A stretch of 33,122 bases of DNA from Fortiea sp. LEGE XX443 (GTDB lineage: Bacteria; Cyanobacteriota; Cyanobacteriia; Cyanobacteriales; Nostocaceae). Each line of letters opens with the position of its first letter. Position 1 is the first letter of the stretch. Shown piece by piece: positions 8,557-17,240 of this stretch. The DNA is taken from contig NZ_JADEXZ010000067.1 of NCBI RefSeq assembly GCF_015206815.1, forward strand, positions 1 through 33,122. The letters are read 5' to 3'. A program made the position numbers and the translations under genes. The notes under the pieces are model-generated. The model ran no database searches. It worked only from the letters and a program-made list of their open reading frames with translations, and was not told where the DNA came from.

Positions 8557-9624
8557 ATGAAAACATCTGCATTATTGTTAATACTTGGTTTGATGGTGAC
8601 AGCTTGTAATGCGCCTCAAAATACAGTAGTGTCGCCTACCCCTACAGAAAATAACGCGACGGTACAACCTGTACAGAACCAAACCAAAGGGAAACCGATT
8701 GTTGTGACAACAGTCGCGCCGGTAACTAATATTGTGAGTAATATTGCAGGCGATCGCGTTGAAGTCAAAGGCATCATTCCCGAAGGTACTGATTCTCACA
8801 CCTTTGAGCCACGTCCTAGTGATGCCGATTTGCTGTCTAAGGCTAACTTAATTATCGTCAATGGACTCCGCCTAGAAGCCCCCACAGCAAAACTGGCAAA
8901 AACTTCTAAGCTCAAAGAAACAAATATCTATGAGCTAGGCGACAACACCATCAACGAAGCTCAGTGGATTTATGACTTTAGCTTTCCTAAAGAACAGGGC
9001 GATCCGAATCCGCATTTATGGGTAAACCCCAAGTACGCCGAAGCTTACGCCAAATTAGCCGCCAAACAGTTAACTCAGTTAGATCCCGAAGGCAAAGAAT
9101 ACTACGCTAAAAATTTAGATAACTATCTGCAACGCCTTAATGAACTAGACAAAGTTACCCGTGAAGTTGTAGCGAGTATTCCTGCCAAAAATCGCAAACT
9201 CTTGACTTACCACGACTCTTGGGCTTACTGGGCTAGAGAATATGGCTTTGATGTCATTGGTGCAATCCAACCCTCAGATTTTAAAGAACCTTCCGCTCAA
9301 GATGTTGCCAAATTCATCGACCAAATTCGCAAATCCGGCGTACCAGCCATTTTTGGTTCCGAGGTCTACCCCAGCAAAGTCGAAGAGCAAATTGCTAGAG
9401 AAGCAAAGGTCAAAATAGCTAACACAGCTGATGATGAATTACCAGGAGCAGGATCGGCAAATGCGATCGAAAATACCAATCCTCAGCATACCTACATTGG
9501 CATGATGGCAAATAATTTGCGGATCATTGCCGAAAATTTAGGGGGTAATCCCCAACTGGTTGACAAATTGAACACTACCAATGTCGTTGGCCCAACCGCA
9601 ACAGCTACTACAACGACTTATTAA
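8557..9624 (+). CDS. Metal (Mn/Zn) ABC transporter substrate-binding lipoprotein
   Basis: 355 aa cluster A-I binding protein (ZnuA/TroA/MntC family). A lipoprotein signal ends at the lipobox VTAC with Cys17. A Pro/Thr/Asn-rich linker follows, then the metal site: His81 (GTDSHTFEP), His153 (DPNPHLWVNP), His219 (TYHDSWAYW) and Asp292/293 (ADDELPG). Three His plus Asp is the TroA/ZnuA-like set. MntC/PsaA proteins normally carry Glu at the third position. There is no His-rich loop of the kind many ZnuA proteins have, so Zn versus Mn stays open. It starts an operon with an ATPase (18 bp on) and a permease. It captures metal on the outer face of the plasma membrane. Confidence 0.88.
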   Translation: MKTSALLLILGLMVTACNAPQNTVVSPTPTENNATVQPVQNQTKGKPIVVTTVAPVTNIVSNIAGDRVEVKGIIPEGTDSHTFEPRPSDADLLSKANLIIVNGLRLEAPTAKLAKTSKLKETNIYELGDNTINEAQWIYDFSFPKEQGDPNPHLWVNPKYAEAYAKLAAKQLTQLDPEGKEYYAKNLDNYLQRLNELDKVTREVVASIPAKNRKLLTYHDSWAYWAREYGFDVIGAIQPSDFKEPSAQDVAKFIDQIRKSGVPAIFGSEVYPSKVEEQIAREAKVKIANTADDELPGAGSANAIENTNPQHTYIGMMANNLRIIAENLGGNPQLVDKLNTTNVVGPTATATTTTY

Positions 9625-9642
9625 TACTTACCAAACTAGTGC

Positions 9643-10494
9643 ATGGAACCAATATTAGAAATTAGAAATCTCACCTGTGGTTTCCAAACTCAACCAGTAT
9701 TGACGAATGTCAATTTGACCTTATATCCTGGGCAACTGTCTGGTTTGGTCGGGCCTTCAGGTAGTGGTAAAACTACCCTGATCAAAGCAATATTAGGGTT
9801 AGTACAACCTTGGGGTGGTGAAATTTGGTTCCGAGGAAAACGCTTAAAGCCGGGAAACCCACCACCAAAGGTAGGCTATGTGCCACAGGTAGAAACAGTA
9901 GATTGGAATTTTCCAGTTACAGCACTAGAAGTAGTGATGATGGGGCGTTACCGCAAAAAGCAATTTTTGCCTTGGTCATCACGACGCGATCGCGCAGCAG
10001 CCAAAGTACTTTTAGAGCGAGTGGGAATTGCTCATATTGCCCATCGACCCATTGGTGAATTATCTGGTGGACAACAGCAACGGGTATTCATCGCCAGGGC
10101 GCTAGTAGGAGAACCAGAAATCGTCCTTTTAGATGAACCTACCAGTAGTTCAGACTTGCGCGTTCAGCACGAACTATTGCACCTGTTAGCAGAACTCAAT
10201 CAACAGGGCTTGACGATTTTGCTTTCTACCCATGACCTCAACTCTGTAGCTACTCATCTACCTTGGGTGGTGTGTTTTAATCACAGCATTATTGCCCAAG
10301 GTGAGCCTAGAGATATTTTTACCCCCCCTATCTTGAAGCAGACCTTTGGTGCAGAAATGGTGGTCTTTCACCAAAGCGATCGCATTTTAATTGCTAACGA
10401 AGGCACTTCCTTGCGCCATCAAATGCAAGACAATTTGCCGCAAATTTTGCGAAAACCCCACTCCAGCCACAACGGACACAATCCCAAATTCTAA
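9643..10494 (+). CDS. Metal ABC transporter ATP-binding protein
   Basis: 283 aa. Complete ABC motifs are present: Walker A GPSGSGKT (37-44), Q-loop at Gln82, signature LSGGQQQR (140-147), Walker B VLLDEP (161-166) and the H-switch in STHD. The family of Mn/Zn importers (ZnuC/MntA-type) is indicated by the partner genes and by VGYVPQVETVDWNFPVTALE (77-96), a typical stretch of metal-type ABC ATPases. The C-terminal ~35 residues beyond the domain are polar and variable. The stop is 16 bp before the permease start. Confidence 0.9.
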   Translation: MEPILEIRNLTCGFQTQPVLTNVNLTLYPGQLSGLVGPSGSGKTTLIKAILGLVQPWGGEIWFRGKRLKPGNPPPKVGYVPQVETVDWNFPVTALEVVMMGRYRKKQFLPWSSRRDRAAAKVLLERVGIAHIAHRPIGELSGGQQQRVFIARALVGEPEIVLLDEPTSSSDLRVQHELLHLLAELNQQGLTILLSTHDLNSVATHLPWVVCFNHSIIAQGEPRDIFTPPILKQTFGAEMVVFHQSDRILIANEGTSLRHQMQDNLPQILRKPHSSHNGHNPKF

Positions 10495-10510
10495 ATCCAA
10501 AATTAAACAC

Positions 10511-11368
10511 ATGGAGTTTCTACTCAAACCTTTTCAATACGAATTTTTCAGCCGTGCCGTTGCTGTTGGTATGATGGCGGGGTTATTGTGCGGCGTAATG
10601 GGGGTATATATCATCACTCGTCGCATGAGTTACATTGCTCATGGTCTCTCCCATGCCATTTTGGGGGGAGCAGTATTGAGCTACGTTTTAGGGCTAAATT
10701 TTTACATTGGGGCTGGGATTTGGGGATTTGCCGCCGCCTTACTAATTCAATATTTAACTGGACGTAAAGTATACTCGGATGCTGCCATTGGTATTGTCAC
10801 CACGGCTAGTTTTGCTTTAGGTGTAGCTGTGATTAGTACCTATCGCAAATTCAGTCAAAACTTTGAGGCGGCTTTATTTGGTAATGTACTGGGTGTTTCC
10901 CCCACCGATTTTTGGTTTGTTACAGGAGTAACGGTTGTAATTTTGGGCTTGGTTTTTGTGTTTTATCGCCCTTTACTGTTTTGGTGTTTCGACAGAGAAG
11001 TGGCTCAGGTGCATAGTGTACCTGTAGTGGCGATGGATACATTATTTGCGCTAATGCTTGCAACCTTACTAGTAGCCACACTCAATATTTTAGGAGTGAC
11101 ATTAATTATCTCTGCGGTTGTGATTCCTGCCTCCATAGCCCGACTATTGAGCGATCGCTTTGGTTATATGATGATAATTTCGGGAATTTTAGGAGCTGCG
11201 ATCGCATTTGTTGGGATTTACCTGAGTTACTACTTAGATATAGCTTCTGGAGCTAGTGTTGTCCTGCTGTCAACCTTAATTTTTGGCTGCGTGTTGCTGT
11301 GGAAAAGCATTCAAAGTCGGCGAAAACGCTACATCCCACCCCTTTCTTCACAACATTACCAAGGCTAG
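10511..11368 (+). CDS. Metal ABC transporter permease (ABC-3 family)
   Basis: 285 aa polytopic membrane protein of the ABC-3 (ZnuB/MntB/TroB) family with about eight or nine hydrophobic segments. Family marks: ITRRMSYIAHGLSHAILGGA early, LFGNVLGVS in the middle, and TLNILGVTLIISAVVIPAS near the C-terminal third. I place the start at ATG 10511. A longer reading from 10391 would overlap the ATPase by over 100 bp and add a non-membrane stretch read from the wrong frame. It forms the membrane channel for the lipoprotein and ATPase encoded just upstream. Confidence 0.9.
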   Translation: MEFLLKPFQYEFFSRAVAVGMMAGLLCGVMGVYIITRRMSYIAHGLSHAILGGAVLSYVLGLNFYIGAGIWGFAAALLIQYLTGRKVYSDAAIGIVTTASFALGVAVISTYRKFSQNFEAALFGNVLGVSPTDFWFVTGVTVVILGLVFVFYRPLLFWCFDREVAQVHSVPVVAMDTLFALMLATLLVATLNILGVTLIISAVVIPASIARLLSDRFGYMMIISGILGAAIAFVGIYLSYYLDIASGASVVLLSTLIFGCVLLWKSIQSRRKRYIPPLSSQHYQG

Positions 11369-11471
11369 TACTGTTTTCTTTTCTATGCGTACAGCCAGAA
11401 ATACTCAGCACGCTAGGTTTATTTGGTGAAATTAACCAGTAAATTAGATGTAAGGATGAGAAAATAAACTG

Positions 11472-12779
11472 ATGAAAGCTATTGCTGTTGATATTGCATC
11501 TATTGTTGGCGAAGAAAATACTGTTCTTTGGGAAAATTTGGCAGTCAGTCAACAAAAACCTATTCAACAGGCGACAGCTTCTGTCAATCCTCCTAGTTGT
11601 CTTGTCTATCCCCCCACTCAAGAACAATTAGCCTTAGTAATTGCTGCTGCTAATCGGCATAAGTGGCGTGTCCTTCCCTGTGGTAATGGTAGTAAACTTA
11701 CTTGGGGTGGTTTAGCTCAAGGCGTTGATATTGTAATCAGTACAGAACGCATTAACCAACTCATTGAACACGCTGTTGGTGATTTGACTGTCACAGTTGA
11801 AGCTGGCATGAAATTTAGCCATCTGCAAGCAATTTTAGCAAAATCACGTCAATTTCTCGCCCTTGACCCCACAGCACCAAATGAGGCAACTATCGGTGGT
11901 ATTGTAGCTACAGGTGATACAGGTTCCCTGCGCCAACGCTATGGTAGTGTACGCGACCAGTTGTTGGGTATTACCTTTGTACGTGCTGATGGACAAATTG
12001 CCAAAGCTGGCGGACGAGTCGTGAAAAACGTTGCTGGGTACGACTTGATGAAGTTGTTCACTGGGTCTTACGGTACATTAGGAATTATTAGTCAAGTAAC
12101 TTTTCGCGTGTATCCTGTTCAGGAAGTGTCGGGTACTGTTGTGTTGACTGGTACAGCAGAGGCTATATCTCAAGTTGCATCAACCCTCAGAAGTTCGGCG
12201 CTAACACCAACCCAGGCTGATTTGCTATCCACCCAACTTGTGTCTAGCTTAGATTTGGGTAAAGGATTAGGATTAATTGCCCGATTTCAAAGTATTAGTG
12301 AGAGTGTTAAAGAACAATCAAACCGACTTTTGGAGGTAGGCACAAAATTGGGTTTAAATGGTGCAATTTATGCTGATGGGGACGATGTTAATCTATGGCA
12401 GAGATTACAAAACCAAATATCATCTTCTACCACAGAGCCTGTAATTACTTGCAAAATAGGAGTGTTACCTAGTGCGGCGGTGGAGATTTTAAATCAAGTA
12501 AACATTGGCTTAATTCACATCAGTAGCGGCTTGGGATGGTTACAATTAGAGGAGCAAAATCAAGTTTTAGAATTGCGCGATCGCCTCCGGCGGAGCGTAG
12601 CCCATCACACTCAGGCTAATCAAGGTTTCTTAACTATTTTAACGGCACCTGCAACAGTAAAGCAAAATATTGATGTTTGGGGATATTCAGGTAATACTTT
12701 GCCGTTGATGCGCGGTATTAAGGAACAGTTTGATAGGGAAAATATTTTTAGTCCTGGTCGATTTGTGGGTGGAATTTAA
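11472..12779 (+). CDS. glcE: Glycolate dehydrogenase subunit GlcE (FAD-binding)
   Basis: 435 aa. The FAD-binding (PCMH-type) domain shows TQEQLALVIAAANRH, LPCGNGSKLTWGG, PNEATIGGIVATGDTG and the GGRVVKNVAGYDLMKLFTGS block. These match the glycolate oxidase FAD subunit GlcE, which works with GlcD and GlcF to oxidise photorespiratory glycolate to glyoxylate. The next gene is glcF (75 bp). glcD is not in the window. An odd Arg/Ala/His stretch, RDRLRRSVAHHTQ, is coded by a HIP1 site plus CCGGCGGAG repeat (12577-12610) and looks like repeat sequence absorbed into the gene. Confidence 0.9.
   Translation: MKAIAVDIASIVGEENTVLWENLAVSQQKPIQQATASVNPPSCLVYPPTQEQLALVIAAANRHKWRVLPCGNGSKLTWGGLAQGVDIVISTERINQLIEHAVGDLTVTVEAGMKFSHLQAILAKSRQFLALDPTAPNEATIGGIVATGDTGSLRQRYGSVRDQLLGITFVRADGQIAKAGGRVVKNVAGYDLMKLFTGSYGTLGIISQVTFRVYPVQEVSGTVVLTGTAEAISQVASTLRSSALTPTQADLLSTQLVSSLDLGKGLGLIARFQSISESVKEQSNRLLEVGTKLGLNGAIYADGDDVNLWQRLQNQISSSTTEPVITCKIGVLPSAAVEILNQVNIGLIHISSGLGWLQLEEQNQVLELRDRLRRSVAHHTQANQGFLTILTAPATVKQNIDVWGYSGNTLPLMRGIKEQFDRENIFSPGRFVGGI
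12577..12610. repeat. HIP1-linked CCGGCGG repeat inside glcE
   Basis: GCGATCGC is followed by CTCCGGCGGAG and CGTAGCC. This HIP1-plus-palindrome composite is GC-rich in an AT-rich gene. It is in frame, so glcE stays open. The resemblance to dispersed Nostocales repeats is from memory, not searched. Confidence 0.45.
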
Positions 12780-12854
12780 AACGTAAACGCGATAACAGCG
12801 GCTTGTCGCAGGCTACTGCAAAGGGCGCTAAAGGCGCGAAGAGAGAGGGGAAAT
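12780..12854 (+). repeat. Repeat-like spacer between glcE and glcF
   Basis: The 75-bp gap is GC-rich, with GCAAAGGGCGCTAAAGGCGC and a purine run GAGAGAGGGG just before the glcF ATG. The purine run may serve as the ribosome site. The first part resembles dispersed 'CGCAAAGG-CGC' repeats, a form also seen at about 25400. Confidence 0.4.
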
Positions 12855-14210
12855 ATGCAAGTTTCAGAAGATTCTGTTAATAATACTGCTAGTATAAAGA
12901 ACTTAAAAGGCTTTGATGCCAATCATCCACCTGACCCAAAGTTGATTGATACTTGTGTGCATTGTGGATTTTGTCTGGCGACTTGTCCTAGTTATCGGGT
13001 AATTGGTAAAGAGATGGATTCTCCAAGGGGACGTATCTATCTCATGGATGCAATTAATGAAGGTGAAATAGCCCTTAATACAGCCACAGTTGAACATTTT
13101 GATAGCTGTTTGGGATGTCTTGCTTGTGTGTCAACTTGTCCTTCTGGTGTGCAGTATGACAAACTAATTTCTGCAACACGCCACCAAGTTGAGCGGAACT
13201 ACCCCCGCAGCTTACCAGATAAACTTGTTCGCCAACTGATATTTTCGCTGTTTCCCAACCCTGACATTTTAAGAATTTTACTTGTACCATTATTTTTCTA
13301 TCAAAAGTTGGGAGTTTCTAAGTTATTGCAATCAACTGGTATTCTCAAAAATATATCTCCGCGGTTGGCAGCAATGGAATCAATTCTGCCACAAATTAAG
13401 CTCAAATCGTTTCAAGATAATTTACCAGATATTATCCCAGCAAAGGGCGAGAAACGCTATCGAGTCGGGATGATTTTGGGATGTGTGCAACGGCTGTTTT
13501 TCTCACCTGTAAATGAGGCGACAGTGCGGGTGTTAACAGCGAATGGTTGTGAAGTTGTGATTCCCAAATCCCAAGGCTGTTGTGCAGCACTTCCTGAACA
13601 CCAAGGACAAACTGAACAAGCCAAAGCTTTAGCAAGGCAGATGATTGATAGTTTTGCTGATGCTGATGTGGATTTCGTAATTATCAATGCTGCTGGTTGT
13701 GGACATACTCTCAAAGAATACGGTCACATTTTAGCTGATGATCCAGAGTATCGGAAAAAGGCTGAAGATTTTGCGGCGAAAGTCAAAGATGCTCAAGAGT
13801 TTTTAATAACAGTTGGGTTAACAGCCAAACTATCACCACTCACAGATAAACCTTTAACTTTGGTTTATCAAGATGCTTGTCATTTATTACATGGGCAAAA
13901 AATTAGTTTGCAACCACGTCAATTGCTGCGCCAAATTCCAGGGGTGACTTTAAGAGAACCTTTAGATGCAGCTTTGTGTTGTGGTAGTGCTGGTGTTTAT
14001 AATCTGCTGCAACCGGAAGTAGCTGAGGAATTAGGTCAACAAAAAGTGCAGAATTTATTAAATACTGGTGCTGATTTAATTGCTTCTCCTAATCCTGGTT
14101 GTGCTTTGCAGATTACCAAGCATTTAGAATTGCAGGGTAAAAGCATTTCTGTTATGCACCCAATGGAGTTGTTAGATTATTCAATTCAGGGTAATAAGAT
14201 TCAGATATAG
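12855..14210 (+). CDS. glcF: Glycolate dehydrogenase iron-sulfur subunit GlcF
   Basis: 451 aa. Two [4Fe-4S] motifs lie at the N-terminus: CVHCGFCLATCPSY and CLGCLACVSTCPSG. Two CCG domains follow (GCVQRLFF...QGCCAALPEHQG and DACHLLHG...ALCCGSAGVYN). This order is diagnostic for GlcF, which passes electrons from the flavin subunits toward the membrane quinone pool. It is probably co-transcribed with glcE. The gene ends 180 bp before the convergent htrA-type gene, with a terminator-like hairpin between them. Confidence 0.93.
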   Translation: MQVSEDSVNNTASIKNLKGFDANHPPDPKLIDTCVHCGFCLATCPSYRVIGKEMDSPRGRIYLMDAINEGEIALNTATVEHFDSCLGCLACVSTCPSGVQYDKLISATRHQVERNYPRSLPDKLVRQLIFSLFPNPDILRILLVPLFFYQKLGVSKLLQSTGILKNISPRLAAMESILPQIKLKSFQDNLPDIIPAKGEKRYRVGMILGCVQRLFFSPVNEATVRVLTANGCEVVIPKSQGCCAALPEHQGQTEQAKALARQMIDSFADADVDFVIINAAGCGHTLKEYGHILADDPEYRKKAEDFAAKVKDAQEFLITVGLTAKLSPLTDKPLTLVYQDACHLLHGQKISLQPRQLLRQIPGVTLREPLDAALCCGSAGVYNLLQPEVAEELGQQKVQNLLNTGADLIASPNPGCALQITKHLELQGKSISVMHPMELLDYSIQGNKIQI

Positions 14211-14243
14211 CAGGTGACAGGGAACAGGTGACAGGTGACAGGG
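14208..14243. repeat. AGGTGAC-type short tandem repeat
   Basis: Directly after the glcF stop the heptamer-like unit CAGGTGA/ACAGG is repeated about four times with small changes. It is a typical Nostocales short tandem repeat. Confidence 0.6.
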
Positions 14244-14338
14244 TTAAAAGTCTTTTAGTACATGAGTTTTATCATTGGCCGATGTCCTAACTGCCTTGGC
14301 TACTGCTATACAATAATTTTTCTATGGATAAATTGTGT

Positions 14339-14370
14339 AGAGATGTTGCATTGCAACGTCTCTGGTTTTT
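14339..14370 (+). terminator. Hairpin plus T-run between glcF and the protease gene
   Basis: Arms AGAGATGTTGCA (14339-14350) and TGCAACGTCTCT (14352-14363) pair with one G-U and are followed by GGTTTTT. It suits an intrinsic terminator for glcEF. The palindrome core (GTTGCA/TGCAAC with AGAGAC arms) also looks like a dispersed repeat. Confidence 0.55.
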
Positions 14371-14389
14371 ATTGGCTAAAAAACCGACA

Positions 14390-15523
14390 TCAATTAATAT
14401 CTCTTGCAGGTAAAGCTGCTGTCTGAATTGCGATCGCCTGTTTTTTGCCGTTACGATTGATAGTGATTTGCATAATGTCACCGACGTTGGCAGTTTCTAC
14501 CTGTTGTTGCACTTGTTTAATATCCTGAATAGCAACACCGTTAATACTGTCAATAATGTCACCTGAACGTAAACCGGCACGCGAAGCTGGAGAATTCGGT
14601 GCAACTCCTAAAATAATTACTCCCCTATCTTGATTGACTTGTAATCCAGTATCACTCTGATTAATTTTGGTTCGCAAATCAGGCGTTAATTCGCCCATTT
14701 GAATACCAACGTAAGGATGGTCTACTCTTCCTTTAGCTATTAATTGGTCGGCAATTCTTTGAGCAGTTTTGATGGGAATTGCAAAGCCTAATCCCTGCGC
14801 TCCTTGGATGATAGCAGTATTCATGCCAATCACTTCTCCTTGAGCATTGAGCAAGGGGCCGCCAGAATTACCAGGGTTAATTGCGGCATCAGTTTGAATA
14901 AAATCTACTCGCTCTGTTGGCACTCCTAAATCAGCTACAGAACGCTGAGTTGCACTGATGATTCCTTGGGTGACTGTGTTATCTAATCCTAAAGGATTGC
15001 CGATCGCGATCGCCCATTCTCCCGGTAACAAACTATCTGAGTTGCCCAATTTGACTGTTGGCAATCCTGTACCTTTAATTTGCACAACTGCCACATCAGT
15101 TACACGGTCAACACCTACTACCTTACCTTGAAGACGACGACCATCTTTTAATACAACTGAAACACTATCTGTATCTGCTACTACATGGGCGTTGGTCAAG
15201 ATAATGCCATCATCACTGATAATAAACCCTGAGCCAATGCCCCGCTGTACTTGTTCTCGACTCGGCGGTAACTGTTCGCCGAAAAAACGTCCCAAAGGGT
15301 CTTGAGGAGATACAGCTACAATCCGAGTCGAATTGATACGTACTACGGCTGGCCCTACTTGCTGGACAACCTGAGTGATGTAATTTACATCTTTATTGGC
15401 ACTGATTGGTGCTGATTGGTTAAGTGTTGGTGTGGTTAGCGGATTTTTAACATCTTTGGTGGAAACACATCCAGTTAATAGGAAAGCTAGGTAAAACAAA
15501 GGTTGCGGCAGAAATCGTTTCAT
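14390..15523 (-). CDS. HtrA/Deg-type serine protease (lipoprotein)
   Basis: 377 aa. Trypsin-like domain with catalytic His113 (LTNAHVV), Asp143 (DRVTDVAVV) and Ser220 (INPGNSGGP), followed by one PDZ domain (about 275-365, with GVAPNSPASRAGLRSGDII). The N-terminus is a lipoprotein-type signal ending LLTGC (Cys19), so the enzyme is probably anchored and faces the periplasm or lumen. This matches cyanobacterial HhoA/HhoB/HtrA proteases, which degrade damaged proteins under stress. Which of the three it is cannot be told here. Its ATG shares one base with the tspO stop (TAATG), so the two are coupled. Confidence 0.92.
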   Translation of the reverse strand: MKRFLPQPLFYLAFLLTGCVSTKDVKNPLTTPTLNQSAPISANKDVNYITQVVQQVGPAVVRINSTRIVAVSPQDPLGRFFGEQLPPSREQVQRGIGSGFIISDDGIILTNAHVVADTDSVSVVLKDGRRLQGKVVGVDRVTDVAVVQIKGTGLPTVKLGNSDSLLPGEWAIAIGNPLGLDNTVTQGIISATQRSVADLGVPTERVDFIQTDAAINPGNSGGPLLNAQGEVIGMNTAIIQGAQGLGFAIPIKTAQRIADQLIAKGRVDHPYVGIQMGELTPDLRTKINQSDTGLQVNQDRGVIILGVAPNSPASRAGLRSGDIIDSINGVAIQDIKQVQQQVETANVGDIMQITINRNGKKQAIAIQTAALPARDIN

Positions 15524-15999
15524 TATGGGTTGATGGGGTTATTGAGTTGTAGTAATAACCAAGTTAGATAAGTGCCGAAAGGCCCCCACAGTGCATAAGG
15601 GAGAAACAGCCATGAAGCTGTTTGAGAAATTGGCTTGACGACAAAAGCCAAAATGTATACCAAAAGTGTCGCTAAACCGCCGACAATGATACCACCTGTC
15701 AGACTGCGAAGTTCTACCACCACGGGACTATAAATCGATGTCAGCAAAGCGATGGCTGCATAAACTGCCATCAAACCCCAAGGACGAGAACCTTTTCTGG
15801 CGTTTTTCTCCCACACTATAATTGCTGAAATCGTCAGGCAAACCCAAATGAAAGTCCAGATAAAGGGAATGAGAAATTCAAAGGTCAACCAACTAGGACG
15901 TTGCAGGTTTTGAAACCAAGGGTCGCGCAGCGATGTGAACAAGCTACCGCCGAAAAATAGCGCGGCTGAAGTTGCTGTAATAATCCATCTAGCTTTCAC
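15523..15999 (-). CDS. tspO: TspO/MBR family protein
   Basis: 158 aa with five hydrophobic segments. It has family features: an aromatic-rich N-terminal half with DPWFQNLQRPSWLTF, then IPFIWTFIWV, and a C-terminal pair of helices ending ALWGPFGTYLTWLLLQLN. TspO proteins bind tetrapyrroles and act in stress or porphyrin signalling in membranes. It is first in a two-gene unit with the protease. The start ATG at 15999 is followed by a basic residue and a hydrophobic helix, as expected. Confidence 0.85.
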   Translation of the reverse strand: MKARWIITATSAALFFGGSLFTSLRDPWFQNLQRPSWLTFEFLIPFIWTFIWVCLTISAIIVWEKNARKGSRPWGLMAVYAAIALLTSIYSPVVVELRSLTGGIIVGGLATLLVYILAFVVKPISQTASWLFLPYALWGPFGTYLTWLLLQLNNPINP

Positions 16000-16460
16000 G
16001 AGAGCTTTCTGCCAAAATGATACTACACTTGTAGTTTAAATTAAAGCTGCGATCGCTGCACCTCTCCTGAGTCTAAACCTTGTCTAGGTTGAAAACCGGA
16101 GTTTTTCCTGATCAGGATTGAGATGAGTTGTCACCCACAAACTAGGGGAAACGTACCTTATTTACTAATAAAAACTAAGAGAGATTTCAAAATGACATAG
16201 ATAATTGTAAAAATTGATGAAATGATAAATAAAACAAATGAAGTATTTCTGATAAAAAGGATAATGAGTTAGAAAGGCTTTGACAATCTTTCGGATACCG
16301 ATCGCCTGTTAGTTAGATTTTAAAATCTGCGATTGCTCCCTTATCCGCTCAACAAATAACCTTTCATCGGTCGGGTGCATGGGCGTTGTTATGCGGCGAT
16401 CGCCATTGTACTTTCTCCATTTGTAAAACCCCTGGAAAGATATCCAAAGCCGTCGGTGCA
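16000..16460. other. Intergenic region with a hydrolase-tail relic
   Basis: 461 bp. The right part (16306-16340) is a copy of the 3'-end repeat described separately. The rest is AT-rich with HIP1 sites. The tspO promoter must lie at its left end. I see no further gene. Confidence 0.5.
16306..16345 (-). repeat. Hydrolase 3'-end repeat, copy A
   Basis: On the minus strand this reads R-I-R-E-Q-S-Q-I-L-K-S-N-stop, nearly the same as the C-terminus of the alpha/beta hydrolase ending at 32678 (W-I-G-E-R-S-Q-T-L-K-S-N). DNA identity is high over about 35 bp, including the palindrome GATTTTAAAATC. It lies downstream of the DUF5615 gene. Confidence 0.7.
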
Positions 16461-16793
16461 TTATGCTAAAGCAAGCAGCGATAAATTCTCATCTTCATAA
16501 AACAATTTAATCGCATTAAAATTCCGACGTAGCAAATTTTCAACTTGCGATGTCGAACAGTTTCCAAGGCGAAGCCAAATAACTTTTGGTGGATTGCCAA
16601 ATACTAAGCTTAGGTCGTGCATGTCAGCGTCTTTTGAGACAATCATCAAATTATTGTCGTTTGCATAATCCCAAACTATTGGGTCAATAGTTGCTTTCAT
16701 GCCTACATCTCGAACGTGCAGCGAATTTGGGAAAAGGTCAATTAAACGCTGCGGCAACTTAGGCGACAAGTTTTCATCAAAAAGTAATCTCAT
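16461..16793 (-). CDS. DUF5615 PIN-like toxin
   Basis: 110 aa, typical DUF5615 length. MRLLFDENLSP with Asp6/Glu7 begins the PIN-like fold. Further acidic residues come in IVSKDADM (Asp55, Asp57), and the C-terminal VIWLRLGN matches the family. Such proteins are predicted RNases of type II toxin-antitoxin modules. Its ATG overlaps the stop of the DUF433 gene by 4 nt, the usual layout with the antitoxin first. Activity is inferred from family and context only. Confidence 0.85.
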   Translation of the reverse strand: MRLLFDENLSPKLPQRLIDLFPNSLHVRDVGMKATIDPIVWDYANDNNLMIVSKDADMHDLSLVFGNPPKVIWLRLGNCSTSQVENLLRRNFNAIKLFYEDENLSLLALA

Positions 16794-17020
16794 GCCGATA
16801 ATGGCGTGGTCATAAACCGACGTTCACGGTCAGCAGCATAAGCAATGCAGGCTTTTAAATCTTCTCGCGTCAGATCGGGAAAATCGTCGAGAATTTCTGC
16901 TTCAGTCATCTCAGAAGCTAGGTACTCAAGCACTTCATAGACCGTAATACGCAAGCCACGGACACAAGGCTTACCACTGCGTTTTCCAGGCTCAATAGTA
17001 ATGATGTCTCGGTAGTTCAT
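16790..17020 (-). CDS. DUF433 antitoxin
   Basis: 76 aa from the ATG at 17020. A TTG four codons upstream (17032) is possible but less likely. The sequence MNYRDIITIEPGKRSGKPCV, followed by RGLRITVYEVLEYLASEMTE, is the classic DUF433 N-terminus, with a helix-turn-helix-like middle and ILDDFPDLTREDLKA. DUF433 proteins pair with DUF5615 or other PIN-like toxins and are thought to neutralise them and bind their own promoter. The 3' end overlaps the toxin start. Confidence 0.87.
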   Translation of the reverse strand: MNYRDIITIEPGKRSGKPCVRGLRITVYEVLEYLASEMTEAEILDDFPDLTREDLKACIAYAADRERRFMTTPLSA

Positions 17021-17240
17021 AGATTTTCGCAATCATTAGTTGCAATTATTCGTATATTTTACCGAAATAAAGAAACTCAGCGAACATCTTCCAATTAGGA
17101 TTCCGCTCTGAATAAGTCACTGGTTGTGCTATGAAGCATTCGAGTGCAGTAGATAGGAAACAATGCAGTATCTCATTCGACTTCAGCACTATTCTTACCA
17201 ATAAAGATAAAATCAGAATCTCAACTTATGCTGATCGCAG

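Noticed and set aside
10391-10510. N-terminal extension of the metal permease
   Set aside because: It overlaps the ATPase gene in another frame and is not membrane-like. The ATG at 10511 fits the family start.
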